64,000 bases of DNA from the NCBI RefSeq assembly GCF_004210375.1, contig NC_134832.1, forward strand, positions 152,889,592 to 152,953,591, in the 5' to 3' direction. The translations under genes and the position numbers were made by a program. This stretch comes from Tachypleus tridentatus. Taxonomy: Eukaryota; Arthropoda; Merostomata; Xiphosura; Limulidae. Each line of letters starts with the position of its first letter. Within the stretch, counting starts at the first letter, position 1. The notes below the pieces were generated by a model. It made no database searches. It had not been told where the DNA came from and was given only the letters and a program-made list of their open reading frames with translations. Below, piece by piece: positions 23,701 to 38,700 of the stretch.

Positions 23701-26700
23701 CAAGATAATAGTTTTTATAATTATGGAATGAAATCAATTTAAACTAGACTTTGTATTTAATGATTTAGGTTTTAAAATGTATTACTTTGTTAAGAATGAG
23801 AGAAAATTGTGTTGTGTTTTAGGTTGAGAGATATAACTATGAAGTTACAGGTGTGGTGCTTGTATTCTTCACTTTTAACTTTCCAGCCTCAGCTGCTTGA
23901 TCAATGTTACTTCTTGATGACCTTGAAAGTTTGAAAACCTAGGAATCTTGTTTGTGAAAAACTTGTAAAACTTGTAAACTTGTTTGTAAAAAAGACTAAT
24001 GAAATAAGTGATAATTAGAAATAGCTATAAATTACAGCTCAGATTTAAGATAATTTTCAATATCTGTTATCATACTTTAGTTATTTAAGATAATCTAAAA
24101 TTTAACTGTTGATATGAGATTATCTAAAGGAATGAGTTAACAACAACAGAGCATGTGTAAGAGACTATTTTGTGTCACTACTGTAGTAAATATTAATGTA
24201 TATGTATCAGGGAATAACTTTTTGTGGAACTTTTGTTCCTGTCTCAAGTGGTAGGGCATTCCATTTTTTTTGTTTTTTGTATTGTGAATAAGTGTATATA
24301 AATCTCTTACAGAGTTTTCCAACACATTATTATGTATTGTTTGACGTTTTATTTATCTTTAAATGTTGAGCTACAGACTGTGATGACATGGGTGATGCTA
24401 AAGTAAACAAGTCACAGTTTACTAGTATAATAAACTTAACTATAATTGAAATACTTAGGTATCTTTGATATCTTATTCCTTTGACTACACTGTATGATAA
24501 GTCATTTAAAACCTTCTGTGCTAGGTAGTGCTAGTTCAGTTTAAACACATGTGAAACTTAATATGGTGGAAGTGATAGTGTATTGGCATTCTTTGAATAC
24601 TGTACAGAAAAGTTTGTTTTTTTTCGTTTTCAGTTTACTTAATACTGTACATTGTCAGGCTTACTTAGTGTTCTGTACATTCTGTTTTCTAAAAATATAG
24701 CTGACATGTTCTTGTATGTTAATCACTCATCTCTCTTCACTTCATGTGCTGAAAACTACAATGTTCTCTATACCATAGTAGTATATTTTGTCACATTTTT
24801 TCTGCATATTTGTTTTTGTAAAATAATATGAATCATGTTTTGTTGAGCTTTTCTAATAAAAAAATATATTCTACCAGTAAAGGTAATTATTGTTTTTGAA
24901 ATTATCTTTGTAGGTGTTGTTAATGAGAAATCACTTTATTGAATTTTCCACTCCACTTTAATTAGGGCCAGTTGTTTTAATTTTCAGAAAAACAACTTCA
25001 CTGGACTTTTTTTCATGCCCATGTACCCGTAGTTACCATTAACAATGTTGAAATTTATTTATGTAATAAAACATTTTCTGTTGTAAGAAACAGCAGCTAG
25101 TAATAAAAATTATTTTGCAGTAAAAGTAAACTATTACTGAAACTACTTGAGTAAATTTTTCTGTTTTTGTTTCTCTTTAAAACAGTTTCCATCAGAAATA
25201 GAAGAAACTGACGTTTAAACATGTTAGATACTGAATATGTCTGGTACAGTTATTAAAAATCAGAATAAAAGTATTTTACTGTTTGTTCCATTAACTTTTT
25301 AAAAATCTCTAATGATATTAAATTTTATTGAATAATATTCCTATGAGTTGTTATAAGCTCTTGTTGCATCTCCACTTCTCTATTTTTAGAATTATTCTGA
25401 GATGTAATTTTCTCTGTAAACATACATAACTGTGTGTAACTGCTGGCTTTTTAGGACAAAGTTCTCTACACAAAATTCAAAACAAACAATTAGAGCAACA
25501 TTAATTACTCTGTTGCCCCAAAACTGTTACAGGAATAACTTCAGCTTTAGGTTTCCATCACGTTTACAGTCTTTTGGTCCAGAACCATCACAGATTCATG
25601 TATATTATTCAGGAATAGCTTCAGCTTTAGGTTTTCATCATGTTTACAGTCTTTTGCTCCAGAACCATCACAGATTCATGTTTATTATACAGGAATAGCT
25701 TCAGCTTTAGGTTTTCATCACATTTACAGTCTTTTGCTCCAGAACCATCACAGATTCATGTGTATTATTCAGGAATAGCTTCAGCTTTAGGTTTTCATAA
25801 TGTTTACAGTCTTTTGCTCCAGAACCATCATAGATTCATGTGTATTATTCAGAACCATCATAGATTCATGTGTATTATTCAGGAATAACTTCAACTTTGT
25901 TCCTTTACCAAGTACTTATAATCTCTTGTCCCCAAACTATCACAGTTATTTTATATATACTGCAAACCATGGTATCTGTCCTAATGTTCATCTTTCTCCT
26001 GTTTAAATAGCTGTGCACACAAAAAAAATCTGAAGATTCATGTTTGAAATAATGGGAGAACAGACATGAATAATGTTGATGCCAAATTCTATTTCACAAG
26101 CAGGATATTCTACATTATGTTGTTGGGAATTAATCACAATATCATTCACAATTCTAAATAACTTAAATAATAAAACTATAGATTCACAGTATGTTATTAT
26201 TGAATGGCCCTCAGCATGACTGAAATGTCCAACAATTACTTTTCACAGTGAGTGGTATAAGTAGCTCAGAGCCTTAGTTCTCAGGGAAACCAAGAGTGTG
26301 ACACAACTAACCTTTGTAAAGTCCACAAAATTATTTAAGTTGCTAGATTAACTTAAATTATTCTTATCAGTAAGATGGATATTTTTGCTTATACACGAAC
26401 ATTCTTCAGAAATAACATCAGCTTTAGTCCATCAGGTTCACAGTCTCTCTTGCCCTCAAACCCTCACAAATACATGTATATTCTTAAGGAATAGTTTCAT
26501 TTTTAGACCTTCATCAGGTTCAAAATGTCAGCATTGCTGTAATTTAAATTTTCATGTATATTTTATTCAGAAGTTGTGTAGTAGTATAATTATTAAATAT
26601 TTATATTAGCATTGTTTTTGGTGAGTCAAATTAGTAGCCTATTGAGAACCAGAATTAGTTTACTGCTGAAATATATTATTTTAAATTAACAAATCATAAC

Positions 26701-29700
26701 TCAAAATGCTCTAATGTGTTTGAGAATAATTATTTTATGCTTTAATAATGCTGTGTTAGCTGTCTCTGTTTGTAGTCTAACTTATTAATAATACTTTTGT
26801 CAATGAGTCATTGTTGATTTATATATTACACAGCACTTTGGTTATACAGACTGTTTTGTTATATTTAGTTGTATCTCCTTGATGTAAGATTAAACTAGCA
26901 GTTTGATAATGTGTATATGTTTTTGAAGTTTTAAAAGCTAAGAAAATAACATTCTTTGTTTAAAATTATAAGTATCTTTTTATTCTCAGATGACCAGTGC
27001 ACAACCTATCCAGTATATGTTTCTGTTCTCCTAAGAAAATTAAAAAAATATGGTTATTATGTGTCTCAAAAATGGTTATTTCACCTTTTTTTTTCTAATT
27101 TTTGGCTATATTAGATCTTTCAAAATGTTTTGTTCATATTTTTTTCTAGCCCAAAGAGCCCTCACAGTCCAGTGAGTGAACAACCATCTAATCCTCATGA
27201 ATTACTGATCATTAATAGAGTAAGGTTTTGTTTTTGTGGACTTCTTTATAAAGTAATCTAACATTTTTCATGCATTTAATTCTTATAACATTATACGTAT
27301 GATTGGTGTGTGTATTTTATTTATCTTCGTATGAACACATTGTTAGAACAGCTTAGTTCACATTTGATATTACTGTTTTTACAGAGAACAAACTTAAAGT
27401 AATGGGAAGTTGCTAAGATATATAAATTGTTCATGTTTAGTTTTCTTGTTTCCATTTGGAGAGACACTTGCCTTAGTTAATGATTAAAATGGTCAGTGTA
27501 TACCTAGCTTAATATATATCACTAGCAAATTAATAAGAATAAAACATGTAGTTCACCCAGTCACTTGGGTAATGAAATATATGCAATATAATTGCCTAGT
27601 AGGCCATTTAAAACCATATTTTTTTCATTCTATGTGTTATTTCAGTAAGGAAGATTACATTGTATTTGTTTTTGAGCAAAAGAAACTGACTGCAGTGCAT
27701 TGTTAGTAAACATTTTGGGGTTCAGCTGCAAAAGATAGTTCCATCGCAATAGAGTGCTTAGGTTTGCCAAATAATTGCAAAGGTGATTTTCTCCTGAATG
27801 CCACTGTTCCTTGTCATTTTAATGAGTGCAAGAAAAGACTGAAATTCTTCACAGTTGTCGCTTCTGTAAGAAGTGTCAAAGGGAAGATATTCAAATCAAT
27901 TTATTCAACATGGTACAATAAAATCATGCATGTATGTTATACTGACATGAGAATGCTCTAATGAACTGAAGAACAATGAACCTATACTTAGAATTTATAT
28001 GTTTGTGGTGTTCATACTCCCCTCTTTAAATATCTGTTTCATTTGGTCAGTGGACGAAGTCCTGTTTTTCCCCCATGAGTTTCCATCACAGAAAGTAACA
28101 TTTTTGTTCTTAATAAGTTTTTTCTCAAATTGACAGTTCAGCATATATAAAGATTGACAAATTAATGTCAACAAAAAATTTTAGAAACAGAAAAGAACTG
28201 AGAAAGTGAACAATTTTCCTGTACTGTACTCTTGAAAAGAAATGTAATTTTTTCTAGTGTTAAATATTCAGACAGACATTTAGCTATTATATGTTTAAAA
28301 CCTTATTTACTCTGCCTGTTCTTTAATTGGAAATGTTTAGTTACTGAAGGTGATATGTCATCTTTTTTTACAGTTTAAAGAGAGTAGAAGGTATGTGAAG
28401 CAAATGAAAATAGATTGTATAAAGTCAAACACACATGATTCTATTATCCTGCCACTAAAATTAACTGGTAGAGTTGATTTATTTACATTTTTAGAGCTGA
28501 TAATATTAAACCACAATTGAAAGTGTAAGAAAAGTTCACTACATATATCAACTTCTACAAATTGTCATTTTGTGATAATGTTAATGCCATTCTTATAGTA
28601 GAAAGTGGTTGGACAGTATATTTTACATATTTTGATACAAACTCTTGTAGTTGTACCATTTAAGTTTAATTTTGATATAGTAATTTTTTATTTTTTTTTG
28701 CTTCACCTTATGCAGTTTCAAATACTTGAAAGTGGCTAGCCTCATGATTTATATTCAGGATATGTGTTTGTAGAACAGCATGGCCAGTTCATTGGGTTAT
28801 GACAAGAACAGTACTCGAATAGCACAAGAGGATTAGACTCACTGACAGGTTCAAATTACAGAACATAAATTTTTTACAAAGGTCATAACTTCTGTTCTTG
28901 CCATGTTACTAATCCTCTATAGTGAATTTTCCTACCTTTAATGCTATAAAAATTATGGTTAAAAAGTTGTTGAAACTTTCAACATATTAGTGTAATATTA
29001 TAATAAAACTAAATGTATAGTTAGTCTAATAAATGAAGCAATACATTCACAGACAAAAAGAGAGAGAGAATCAATTGACTCTGATAGAAAAACAACAAGA
29101 AATACCAATTATCACTGGTCATTTTGTGTTTTAGGAAGATCTGCTTGGTAAAGGAGGGCAAGCTGTTACTGACTGGATATGGGAGTGGAGTAGCAGACCC
29201 GATCAAAGACCTCCCAAGTTAGTTTTTCTATTCTATATATATCATAGAAAATTGAAACTGTGATTAATAATTATATTTATCATTAATTTAATTGTGGCTT
29301 TCCAATACTGATTCAAAGAAAATAAAATAATATATTAATTTCAGTAATAGTTTGTTTACTTGAAAGAAAAGTGTCTGTCTATGTAAGGAAAATAGAAACA
29401 ATATGAATTTGGGTTTTGAACCAAGAACATATTGTGTTTAGTTAAAATGTGTTCAGTTGTATCATAGAAAAACCTTAAGTTGTAATGAATGAATTAAAAA
29501 TGATTGGGTGCTGGAAGTTTGAACAAAATTACATAGATTTTTGTAAGGAGGAAAATAGACAATGTCCAAGTTATTACCAGCTAATATTATTTTACTTGTT
29601 AGGAAATATGTTTATAGAAATTCTACCAGGTCATTTAGAAAGGTATCATATTACTACAGATAGTTGGCATGTATTCAGAAAGGGGGACTAGTATTGTTAT

Positions 29701-32700
29701 TTGATAACGTTTGTTTCCCCCTTGGTGTGGATTTCTGCATGTGGTGAGGAGACCTCACAGAAAAGGTTCTGTTCTTTTGGTTTACCTTCTCTGGTATCTA
29801 AACATCCACCCACGTGTTTGCTGTGGGTGGTAACTTGTGAAGGAAAGGAGAGTATCTTGATGTTCAACCCTAATACACCACTTTGGCCTTACATTCCTGT
29901 AGATGAGCAGTCTAGAGGTGACCCCCCTCCAGGGTCATTCAGCTGGTTCACTAGGACTAGAGTCAGCCAAGTACCAGTGTTGGTGTTTGGGTATAGTGCT
30001 CACGGAACCCTGGTGTTGCTGTAATGTTTGGCATTGCAGTGCATCCCCTTGTAGGGTTCCATGGTTGGACAGTGAGTACTGAAATGATTTTATTATGGAT
30101 ACCCCCATTCATAAACAATAAATAGATAAAACTTAGAAAAAAAAATGATAATTGATAAACAATCATAAATGAATGAATGTTCAACAATCACCATCACAGT
30201 CGGATCCTGTACCTAGATTTCTCTTTTGCATTTGTTATCTGGTAAATCCTTAGGGCAGATGTCTCCCTTTTCATTCAGAATGGATTAGAGAGGTTTATTG
30301 GATCCCACAAGTCAGTAAGGAAGCTGTATTTAGGAGACATTTTGGTGGAAACATCTTCACCAAACTTATCTTGAAGTCGAGGGCCATGGAGGATATACCC
30401 ATCAAGATTACTCTCCATACAACTTTGAATTCTTTCAGGGGAGTTATAGTTGAGAAGGATTTAAAGAACGTTCCCTGGTTGGAGATCCTAGCTGATTTTT
30501 CCAGCTAAGGCGTTTTGCACTGTATCAAATCTCTGCTCACAAAGACGGAATTATGCTGTCTACTAATGTGCTGATTTTAATGCTTACATCACCACTTCTA
30601 CCTGCCACCATCAAAGCAGGATATCTGAACTGTAAGGTACAGCCATATATTTTTAATCCTCTCACATGATTCTAGTGTCAGCAGTTCAGTCATTTGAATA
30701 CATCATGTCGTGGATCTTTAACATATGCTCATTGTGGTGTCAAAGGCCATGACACCTGAATGTGAACTGGAATCACAATATATTGACTGTAGTAGTTCAC
30801 AACCCTCTTACTTTCATTTTTGCTCTAGGTGGGTGAAGGAAAAAGAGGTACAGCATTTGAAAATGGTTCACAATATTTCTTAGAATAGTTTTCCAATTAT
30901 GTGAAGAGTCTTTTACCCTCCTTGGTTGAGAGATGTGACAAGTAGACATCTACTTCCATCTTTGTCCCCACCACTCCTTCCAGTGACTCTTCATTTCCTT
31001 TGGCTCCAGGTTGTGGCATTTTCTTAGGTCAATCTTCTTTTCCAGCCCCTAGATGCAAAACAATAATCATTCACATCTTCGGTCACTGAAATTTTTGTCT
31101 ACTGACAGAGACCTGCCCACTCGATCCAGGGCGGGATACATGGAAGTCGATAGATCTTCTTCCAATAAAGAAAAACACATGGTTGAAAACAGAAGGTTTC
31201 TCTGCCCAATTTTCCTCCACTTGAGTAAAAATGGGTACTTTGATACAGTGGAGCTGTTGAGGTATTCATTTGAATATAGACAACATCAAAGATTTGATTT
31301 ATTCTTATCATCCTATGTATGTCTACTTACAAGAAACATTTCTTAAACTTGCTGATGCAGTCACCTTTTGCTCTCTCCTCTGGTCAGTCAATCCCACCAT
31401 AACCTATTACCATCCCCAAATGTGACATTTCTCTGAGTCATCTGAGGAAAGTGGGTACTCCCGCTTGAAGTACCATCTTCTATTTGCTGAACATCTTTCG
31501 ATCTATCCTTCCATTTCCGTTTATACAGATGGCTTAAAATCAAGTGACTCTGTGGGTTTTCCATGGTTTGTTGTAGTTTAGTGGTTGCACACAGGATTAC
31601 CTCTACAGCTTCTGTGTTCACTGCTGAATTGTAAGCCATTTCTCTTGTCCTGGATCATGTAGAAGCTATGCAGTACAAGAACTGAACTATTAATACCAAC
31701 TCGCTTATCTCTGTACTGGCTCTTGAATCATTACATGTTTATTCTCTTCCTGTTCTCGGTGATATTCAAAGCCGACTGGCCCATTTCTCTTTATCATCCA
31801 TTTGTATCCAGTTCTTCTGGATACCAGCCCACATTGGTATTTGCAGGAATGAACTTGCTGACACCTCAGCTAAGTCTGTCTCCTCTGTTGCTGTCATGGC
31901 AGTGCCTGTCCCATACATGGACTACTGTCCTGTATTCAAGGCTTGGCTCCATACCAGTTGGAGTAAGCAATCTGATGACAAGCTTTTCCAGATCAAACCT
32001 TTTGTTACTTGTTGGCCATCTTCCTTCTGTAAAGATCAGAAGGAAATTTTTTCTGGCTAGGCTATGCATTGGTCACAAGTTTTTAAGTAATCATTTTCTT
32101 TTATCTGGGACTGATGCACCAATGTGTGGTCTGTGTGACACACAAGTCACAATATCCCACATTTTACTATTGTGCCATTGTTATGAGCATGAGCAATGGC
32201 ACCCTTTTAGACATGTTTTACCATGGGTTCACCCTAATGCTGAACAGTGTCATTGGTAATGTTTTTAAATTTTTAAGGGCTATTTGGCCTTTTAATTCTG
32301 CTTAAGTTTTTAATTTGAAACCTGGCCTTTGTTTCAACATGATTCTTTCTTTACATATTTTAATAATTTTACTTTTATTTTTTATTTTTACCAGTTGTTT
32401 GGTGTAGATAGCCTAGTTGATTTATACCAATAAATGCCAAGCAACCAACCATTTGTTTCATTCTATCTAAACATGGGTAATGCAGTATATTTGAATATGT
32501 GGACATTTAGAAAGCTTTAATGGGATACTACTTAAAAGAATGTTTAAAATAGGTTATTTCTGTTGGGCAGGGGATAAATTAGTTATATGGTATAAGTGGA
32601 AGAAGAATCACAATGAATTGATGTTACAAATGATATACCACAGGAAGAATCACAATGAATTGATGTTACAAATGGTATACCATGGGAAGAATCACAATGA

Positions 32701-35700
32701 ATTGATGTTACAAATGGTATACCATGGGAAGAATCACAATGAATTGATGTTACAAATGATATACCACAGGAAGAATCACAATGAATTGATGTTACAAATG
32801 ATATACCACAGGAAGAATCACAATGAATTGATGTTACAAATGGTATACCATGGGAAGAATCACAATGAATTGATATTACAAATGATATACCACAGGAAGA
32901 ATCACAATGAATTGATGTTACAAATGGTATACCACAGGAAGAATCACAATGAATTGATGTTACAAATGGTATACCACAGGAAGAATCACAATGAATTGAT
33001 GTTACAAATGGTATACCACAGGAAGAATCACAATGAATTGATGTTACAAATGGTATACCACAGGAAGAATCACAATGAATTGATGTTACAAATGGTATAC
33101 CACAGGAAGAATCACAATGAATTGATGTTACAAATGATATACCACAGGAAGGATCACAATGAATTGTTGTTACAAATGGTATACCACGGGAAGAATCACA
33201 ATGAATTGATGTTACAAATGGTATACCATGGGAAGAATCACAATGAATTGATGTTACAAATGATATACCACAGGAAGAATCACAATGAATTGATGTTACA
33301 AATGATATACCACAGGAAGAATCACAATGAATTGATGTTACAAATGGTATACCATGGGAAGAATCACAATGAATTGATGTTACAAATGATATACCACAGG
33401 AAGAATCACAGTGAATTGATGTTACAAATGATATACCACAGGAAGAATCACAATGAATTGATGTTACAAATGGTATACCACAGGAAGAATCACAATGAAT
33501 TGATGTTACAAATGGTATACCACAGGAAGAATCACAATGAATTGATGTTACAAATGGTATACCACAGGAAGAATCACAATGAATTGATGTTACAAATGGT
33601 ATACCACAGGAAGAATCACAATGAATTGATGTTACAAATGGTATACCACAGGAAGAATCACAATGAATTGATGTTACAAATGGTATACCACAGGAAGAAT
33701 CACAATGAATTGATGTTACAAATGATATACCACAGGAAGGATCACAATGAATTGTTGTTACAAATGGTATACCACGGGAAGAATCACAATGAATTGATGT
33801 TACAAATGGTATACCACAGGAAGAATCACAATGAATTGATGTTACAAATGGTATACCACAGGAAGAATCACAATGAATTGATGTTACAAATGGTATACCA
33901 CAGGAAGAATCACAATGAATTGATGTTACAAATGATATACCACAGGAAGAATCACAATGAATTGATGTTACAAATAGTATACCACAGGATTCTATTCTAA
34001 AATTCTCACTATTTCTTATTTTAATCAAAGGCATTGATAATGGACTAAGCAGTGAATTTGCAAAAAATATTAAATTAATAGGTATTTCAGTCAAGATGCT
34101 GAATTTGTGCTGAAAGATTTGGACTCTTTGGTGAGCTGGACTAATACTGTCAGATTTCTTTAATGTTTTAATAAAAGAAGTTATGACAACATTAGTAAAT
34201 AGGCTTGCAAATTTATACTTCATGAACGTTGTTTTGGTTTTAATAATGGAATCTCCATAATCCAGCTATGCAGATTTTGAAAATAATATTCAATTTTTTT
34301 TGTGTCATGTAAGGATTTTTACAAATTTGGAAGAAAAAGATCTCTTTCTTAGATCAAATTATTATTTTGTTCATTGCAACATTTTTTAGTATTATGTTTG
34401 TTAACAAAAATACAGACAAATGCAATAAAAGGGAAGAACATTGATGTCAAATAAACATTAATTCTCTTTGTGTTTTTGTTTTTTTTGTGAAATCTATGTA
34501 TTGTGGTCTTTCCTTTATGTACTGCATCAAGAACATCTTGTTTGAATAACCATCAGTAATCAACCATCATGCTGATGTTCCACCTTCCCTGATGCCTTGA
34601 TGAAATCTTTCCGCTTGTTCTTCAGGAAAATAATCAATATGTGAATGTCAGAGATAAGCTTTCAAGCTCTTATTACAATCAACTCTTTATTGAACATTTT
34701 ATTGAAAATATTTGTCAATAAGTCAATTCACTCTTCTTATTCAGTTTTTCTCATTGACCTTTCAAAATTGTTTATCTGAAGTCTATTTCTAAGTTGTGGT
34801 TCATGAGACACTTCAGGTTGAAAACAATGTCTGTCATCATTTCTGTTGACATCAGGTTCAGAGCAGATTAAATTTTATCAATAAAGTGTGGTGAATTAGG
34901 TACAGGTACATCAGGTCCATGAGCAACAGGTCTTATAGGAGACTGAAGGTGAAGTAGGTACAGGTGCATCAGGTCTTATAGCAGACTGAAGGTTCAGATA
35001 AAAAAAATTCCTTTTTATTTTGAGTGTTGTATCCATGCATGTCATGTGAGCAAAAATAGTAGTCATCTCTTTGGAATTCCAAAAGGCATTTAGTCCATTG
35101 TCTCAACTCTTTGACACAAATGGTGCAAACTTTGTGTGGAGCCCATGATTTGTCTTTGGGCCCAAGTTTTATTTTCAAATGTGTGTAATTATGCTTTTTT
35201 GACAATTTCTGTAGTGTTTTGCCTTTGTTTCTTAACACCAGATTTACCCCAAATATAACATAATATGTTTGGGTTGTTCACGTAACTTCTTGTTACTGCA
35301 GCAGTAAACAAGTAATATAATGAAGAGAAAAATATAATGTAAAAGTATACAAACAAACAAATACCATCCAAAAATGATGCATCGTGTGGCCTATTAACTC
35401 TTGATATACTTGTAGTATGTTTCTAATGGGTTCTAGAACAATCAGTAAGATTCTCACATCATAATTGGTTTATAGAAATCTATAGCAACTGGTTGTCAGT
35501 TATTTAAGCATAACAAAATGTGACCTGATTTCAATGAAAATGATTCACTTATGTAAAAGTACATATGACAATTTTTGAAAAATTCATAGATGATGGAGAA
35601 AAATGGATATCATTTTTTGGAATTAGTGTACATGATTTACTATAGAACATATATAAATATCTAGAAAATAAAACTATTGCAGGCCTTCCGTATTATTGTG

Positions 35701-38700
35701 GGCTGGTCAAGGGAGCTCTTACATAGTATTAAAAAGGGAAAAAATCTGGTCTTCTTTTACTTTCTAAATCCTGCTACGTAACATGCATTTACTTAGAATA
35801 AAGCAAGTAGGATTTTTGATCATATAAGTAGATGTATTGAGTACAAGTCAACTTCTTGCTTACAGGTTAGGTATGCTTATCACAAGGTTTTGCAAACTAT
35901 CTGAAAACATTTTAACACAGAAAATCTGATTTTTACAAAGTGTTTCTGCATCACCTACTAACCCTCTCTGAATCTTGTATGTCACAATGTATCTTGAATG
36001 CAGCTTTAGTTCATATTAAATATTTATGGTGTCCAAAAACAAATTCTGTAGTTTTGTATAAATTAGGAACTAAAATTATCAATATTGACAAGCTAGAGCA
36101 TAAAGTAAGATTCTTCTACTGTTTCTGTTTTATGAGATATTAACATATTTATTGAATCAACCCAGGTGGCCCTGCCCAGCCTTTAAATTTATGAAAATAC
36201 TTGCTTATGTAGACTGACTTTGCCTATTGATGTGTGTATAACAAATTGAAAGCTCAGTGTCCCCTAGTGGCAAACCCTTTTTTTTCCTGCTACATTCCAA
36301 GCAGTAAGGTATCAGTGAGTTTGAAATTTCATATTTTTTTAGACCAAGTACAGCTTAGTTGCTAAACCTGATCAATTACAGTGAAATTCTGTGGTATTTT
36401 TGTTATTTAAAAATGCATATGTATAAAAAACAAAATATTTTGTTTTGCATGAGAAATTTAACAAGGCTTAACAAATTACAGCTAATGAGTACAAAGTTAG
36501 TAAGTGGAAAAGATCATTGTTGTCTACTCTTCTTTATTTACTATTATTCTATGTTTTAAGAAGAATAACTAAAAGTTTAGAACTTATTTGTAAATAGTAG
36601 TAATGTATATACATATGTAATGTCTTATAACTGAAATTTAACTATATTTTATAAACTACTAGTCCACTAGAAGAAATATAAGACAAGTCATGTTGTAAAG
36701 GCCAGTTTTATATTCTTGGATATGATGAGTGCACATGAACTATATCATTCAACTTTTGTAATTTTAGTCAGACTGGCTGACAGGTCAATATAATAAAAAT
36801 AATAAATTTTTATGTGTATAATGTTATAAGATTTAAGTTATTTAGGATAAACATTTATGGTTTTGTGTTGTTATATTTATTTTTAACCAAACTTGTACAG
36901 AGATACAGTAGTGAAAATAACAGGTAAAATATAAAGTGCTTTCAAAAGAAATGTTTCATGATTATCAGAAGGTTATGGATGTTTTCTGATTTATAAAAAT
37001 ATTTTTAATCTTAAAATCAAAACTACTTTATACTTTAGGTACTCACCATTTTAAAATTAAAAACCATGACAAAACATTAGTTTGAAATTTTAAAACATAA
37101 TAAAGGAATCTGATATTTTGTGTATGAAAACCTTGTAATGTTTACTGGTAGTCTGCAAACTTTTGTGAAGGTACACATACATTTTAAAAATATACAGAAT
37201 AACTGTTTTATAATTACTTTGGGGCTAGGTTGAATCATCCCCCCTTGCAGATTGGTGTAAAAATTCATCATCAAAAACGTTTTTTATTCTTATTGATGTT
37301 GCGTATTTTGTGTTATAGTGAATTGTAATAAACAACTTTGTGCTTTATATACTTGAAATTTCTCTCCTGTGATGGTGACTAAGAAATTTGTTATTATTAT
37401 TTTTATAAATGGTGTACATCACACTTTCTTACTAGAACTATCCCAAACAGTTCTCTTTCTTCCAGTTGGTTAGTTGTAAGCTTATGGACTTAAAACATTA
37501 TAATCTGAGATTGTTTTTTCCACATTAAACAAATAACTACAACCACTTTAGTGCCCTTTAGTCAAGTTTAGATATTCCATTCATGAAATTGGAAAATTCA
37601 CATTCAAATATTAGACATTGATGATTCCATACTTTCAGTTCTCAGATCATAGTATATGTATGTGGCATTTAGTAAAAGGGGTAGATGATCCAAGTGTGGA
37701 TCTGAGATTAATGATTTTATGCAGTATCTTAAGAACTGTCTTGAATAATATTATAGTGACACACCTGGTACAAGTTTCAGTAGCACATGGCACCTTAAAT
37801 TACTTTATTATTAATAACTTAAATCTCTGTAATGAAATTTTTCCAAATCTAAAACAAATTGTATTTTTTACTACTTTTAATGAAAAAGCTAATTTGAGGA
37901 GAGTCCAAGAAATCATGAAAGGTTTCCTAATTTTGTTTAAAGTACTGCTAAAAGTGGTTTTTTAGATAACTATGAGATACTGGTAGCAAGTGTCTTGACA
38001 TAGTATTGTGTGTATTATGTCTTACAGAAACAAAAAATGATGGAATCAATTGTTCCCTACATAATCCCATCTTTTCATTCTTATGTATTTAGTTAACCCT
38101 ATTTTCTAATTTCATTAGATGATTACTATTAAATGTAAATGGTTGAACCATTAATTACAAATATTCCAATAAATGCATTTCTGTTAAGGGAGACTAATTA
38201 GGAAATATAATTCATATAAATTTGATCTGTGTTATATTGTAGAATTTCTTTCTGAATATTTGTATAGGTGTGTTTTAATTCAACTGGTCTAGATTCAACT
38301 GTATTTTCAACGGTAATCTGTAGTTCTACTTTTATTAGTTTTAATGCCATGTATACTTATTTTGTAATACCCTTCACTGATCTAAAGAAACTCATAGTGC
38401 ATAATTTAAGTACAAATAATACCTCCATGTATGATAAAAACAATGGTGCACTTCTTATACAAAAATAAATTTTTTTCATTTCTTCAAGTTGTGAATCAAA
38501 ACTTATGATGTAGAAAGTCTAAGCTGATGAAGTGAATTTCTTTATACTGGAATCATGGTGCTAATTTTAGTGTCGTCTTTAGACAGTTATGAGGTAGCTG
38601 TATATCAAAAGAGATTTGTCCTGTTTTTAATTTTCTTATAATTAATTAGTACTGTTTATGCTTGAGAGTGATTATTACAATGTAGTCTACCATATACATT

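Noticed and set aside
31053-32305. Separate small genes in the frames at 31053-31346, 31723-32259 and 32114-32305
   Set aside because: They are fragments of the decayed LINE (endonuclease start, RNase H, cysteine region).
32540-34223. 486- and 546-codon frames on opposite strands
   Set aside because: Both come from 33 copies of a 42-bp unit; simultaneous openness on both strands is expected from the period and is not evidence of coding.
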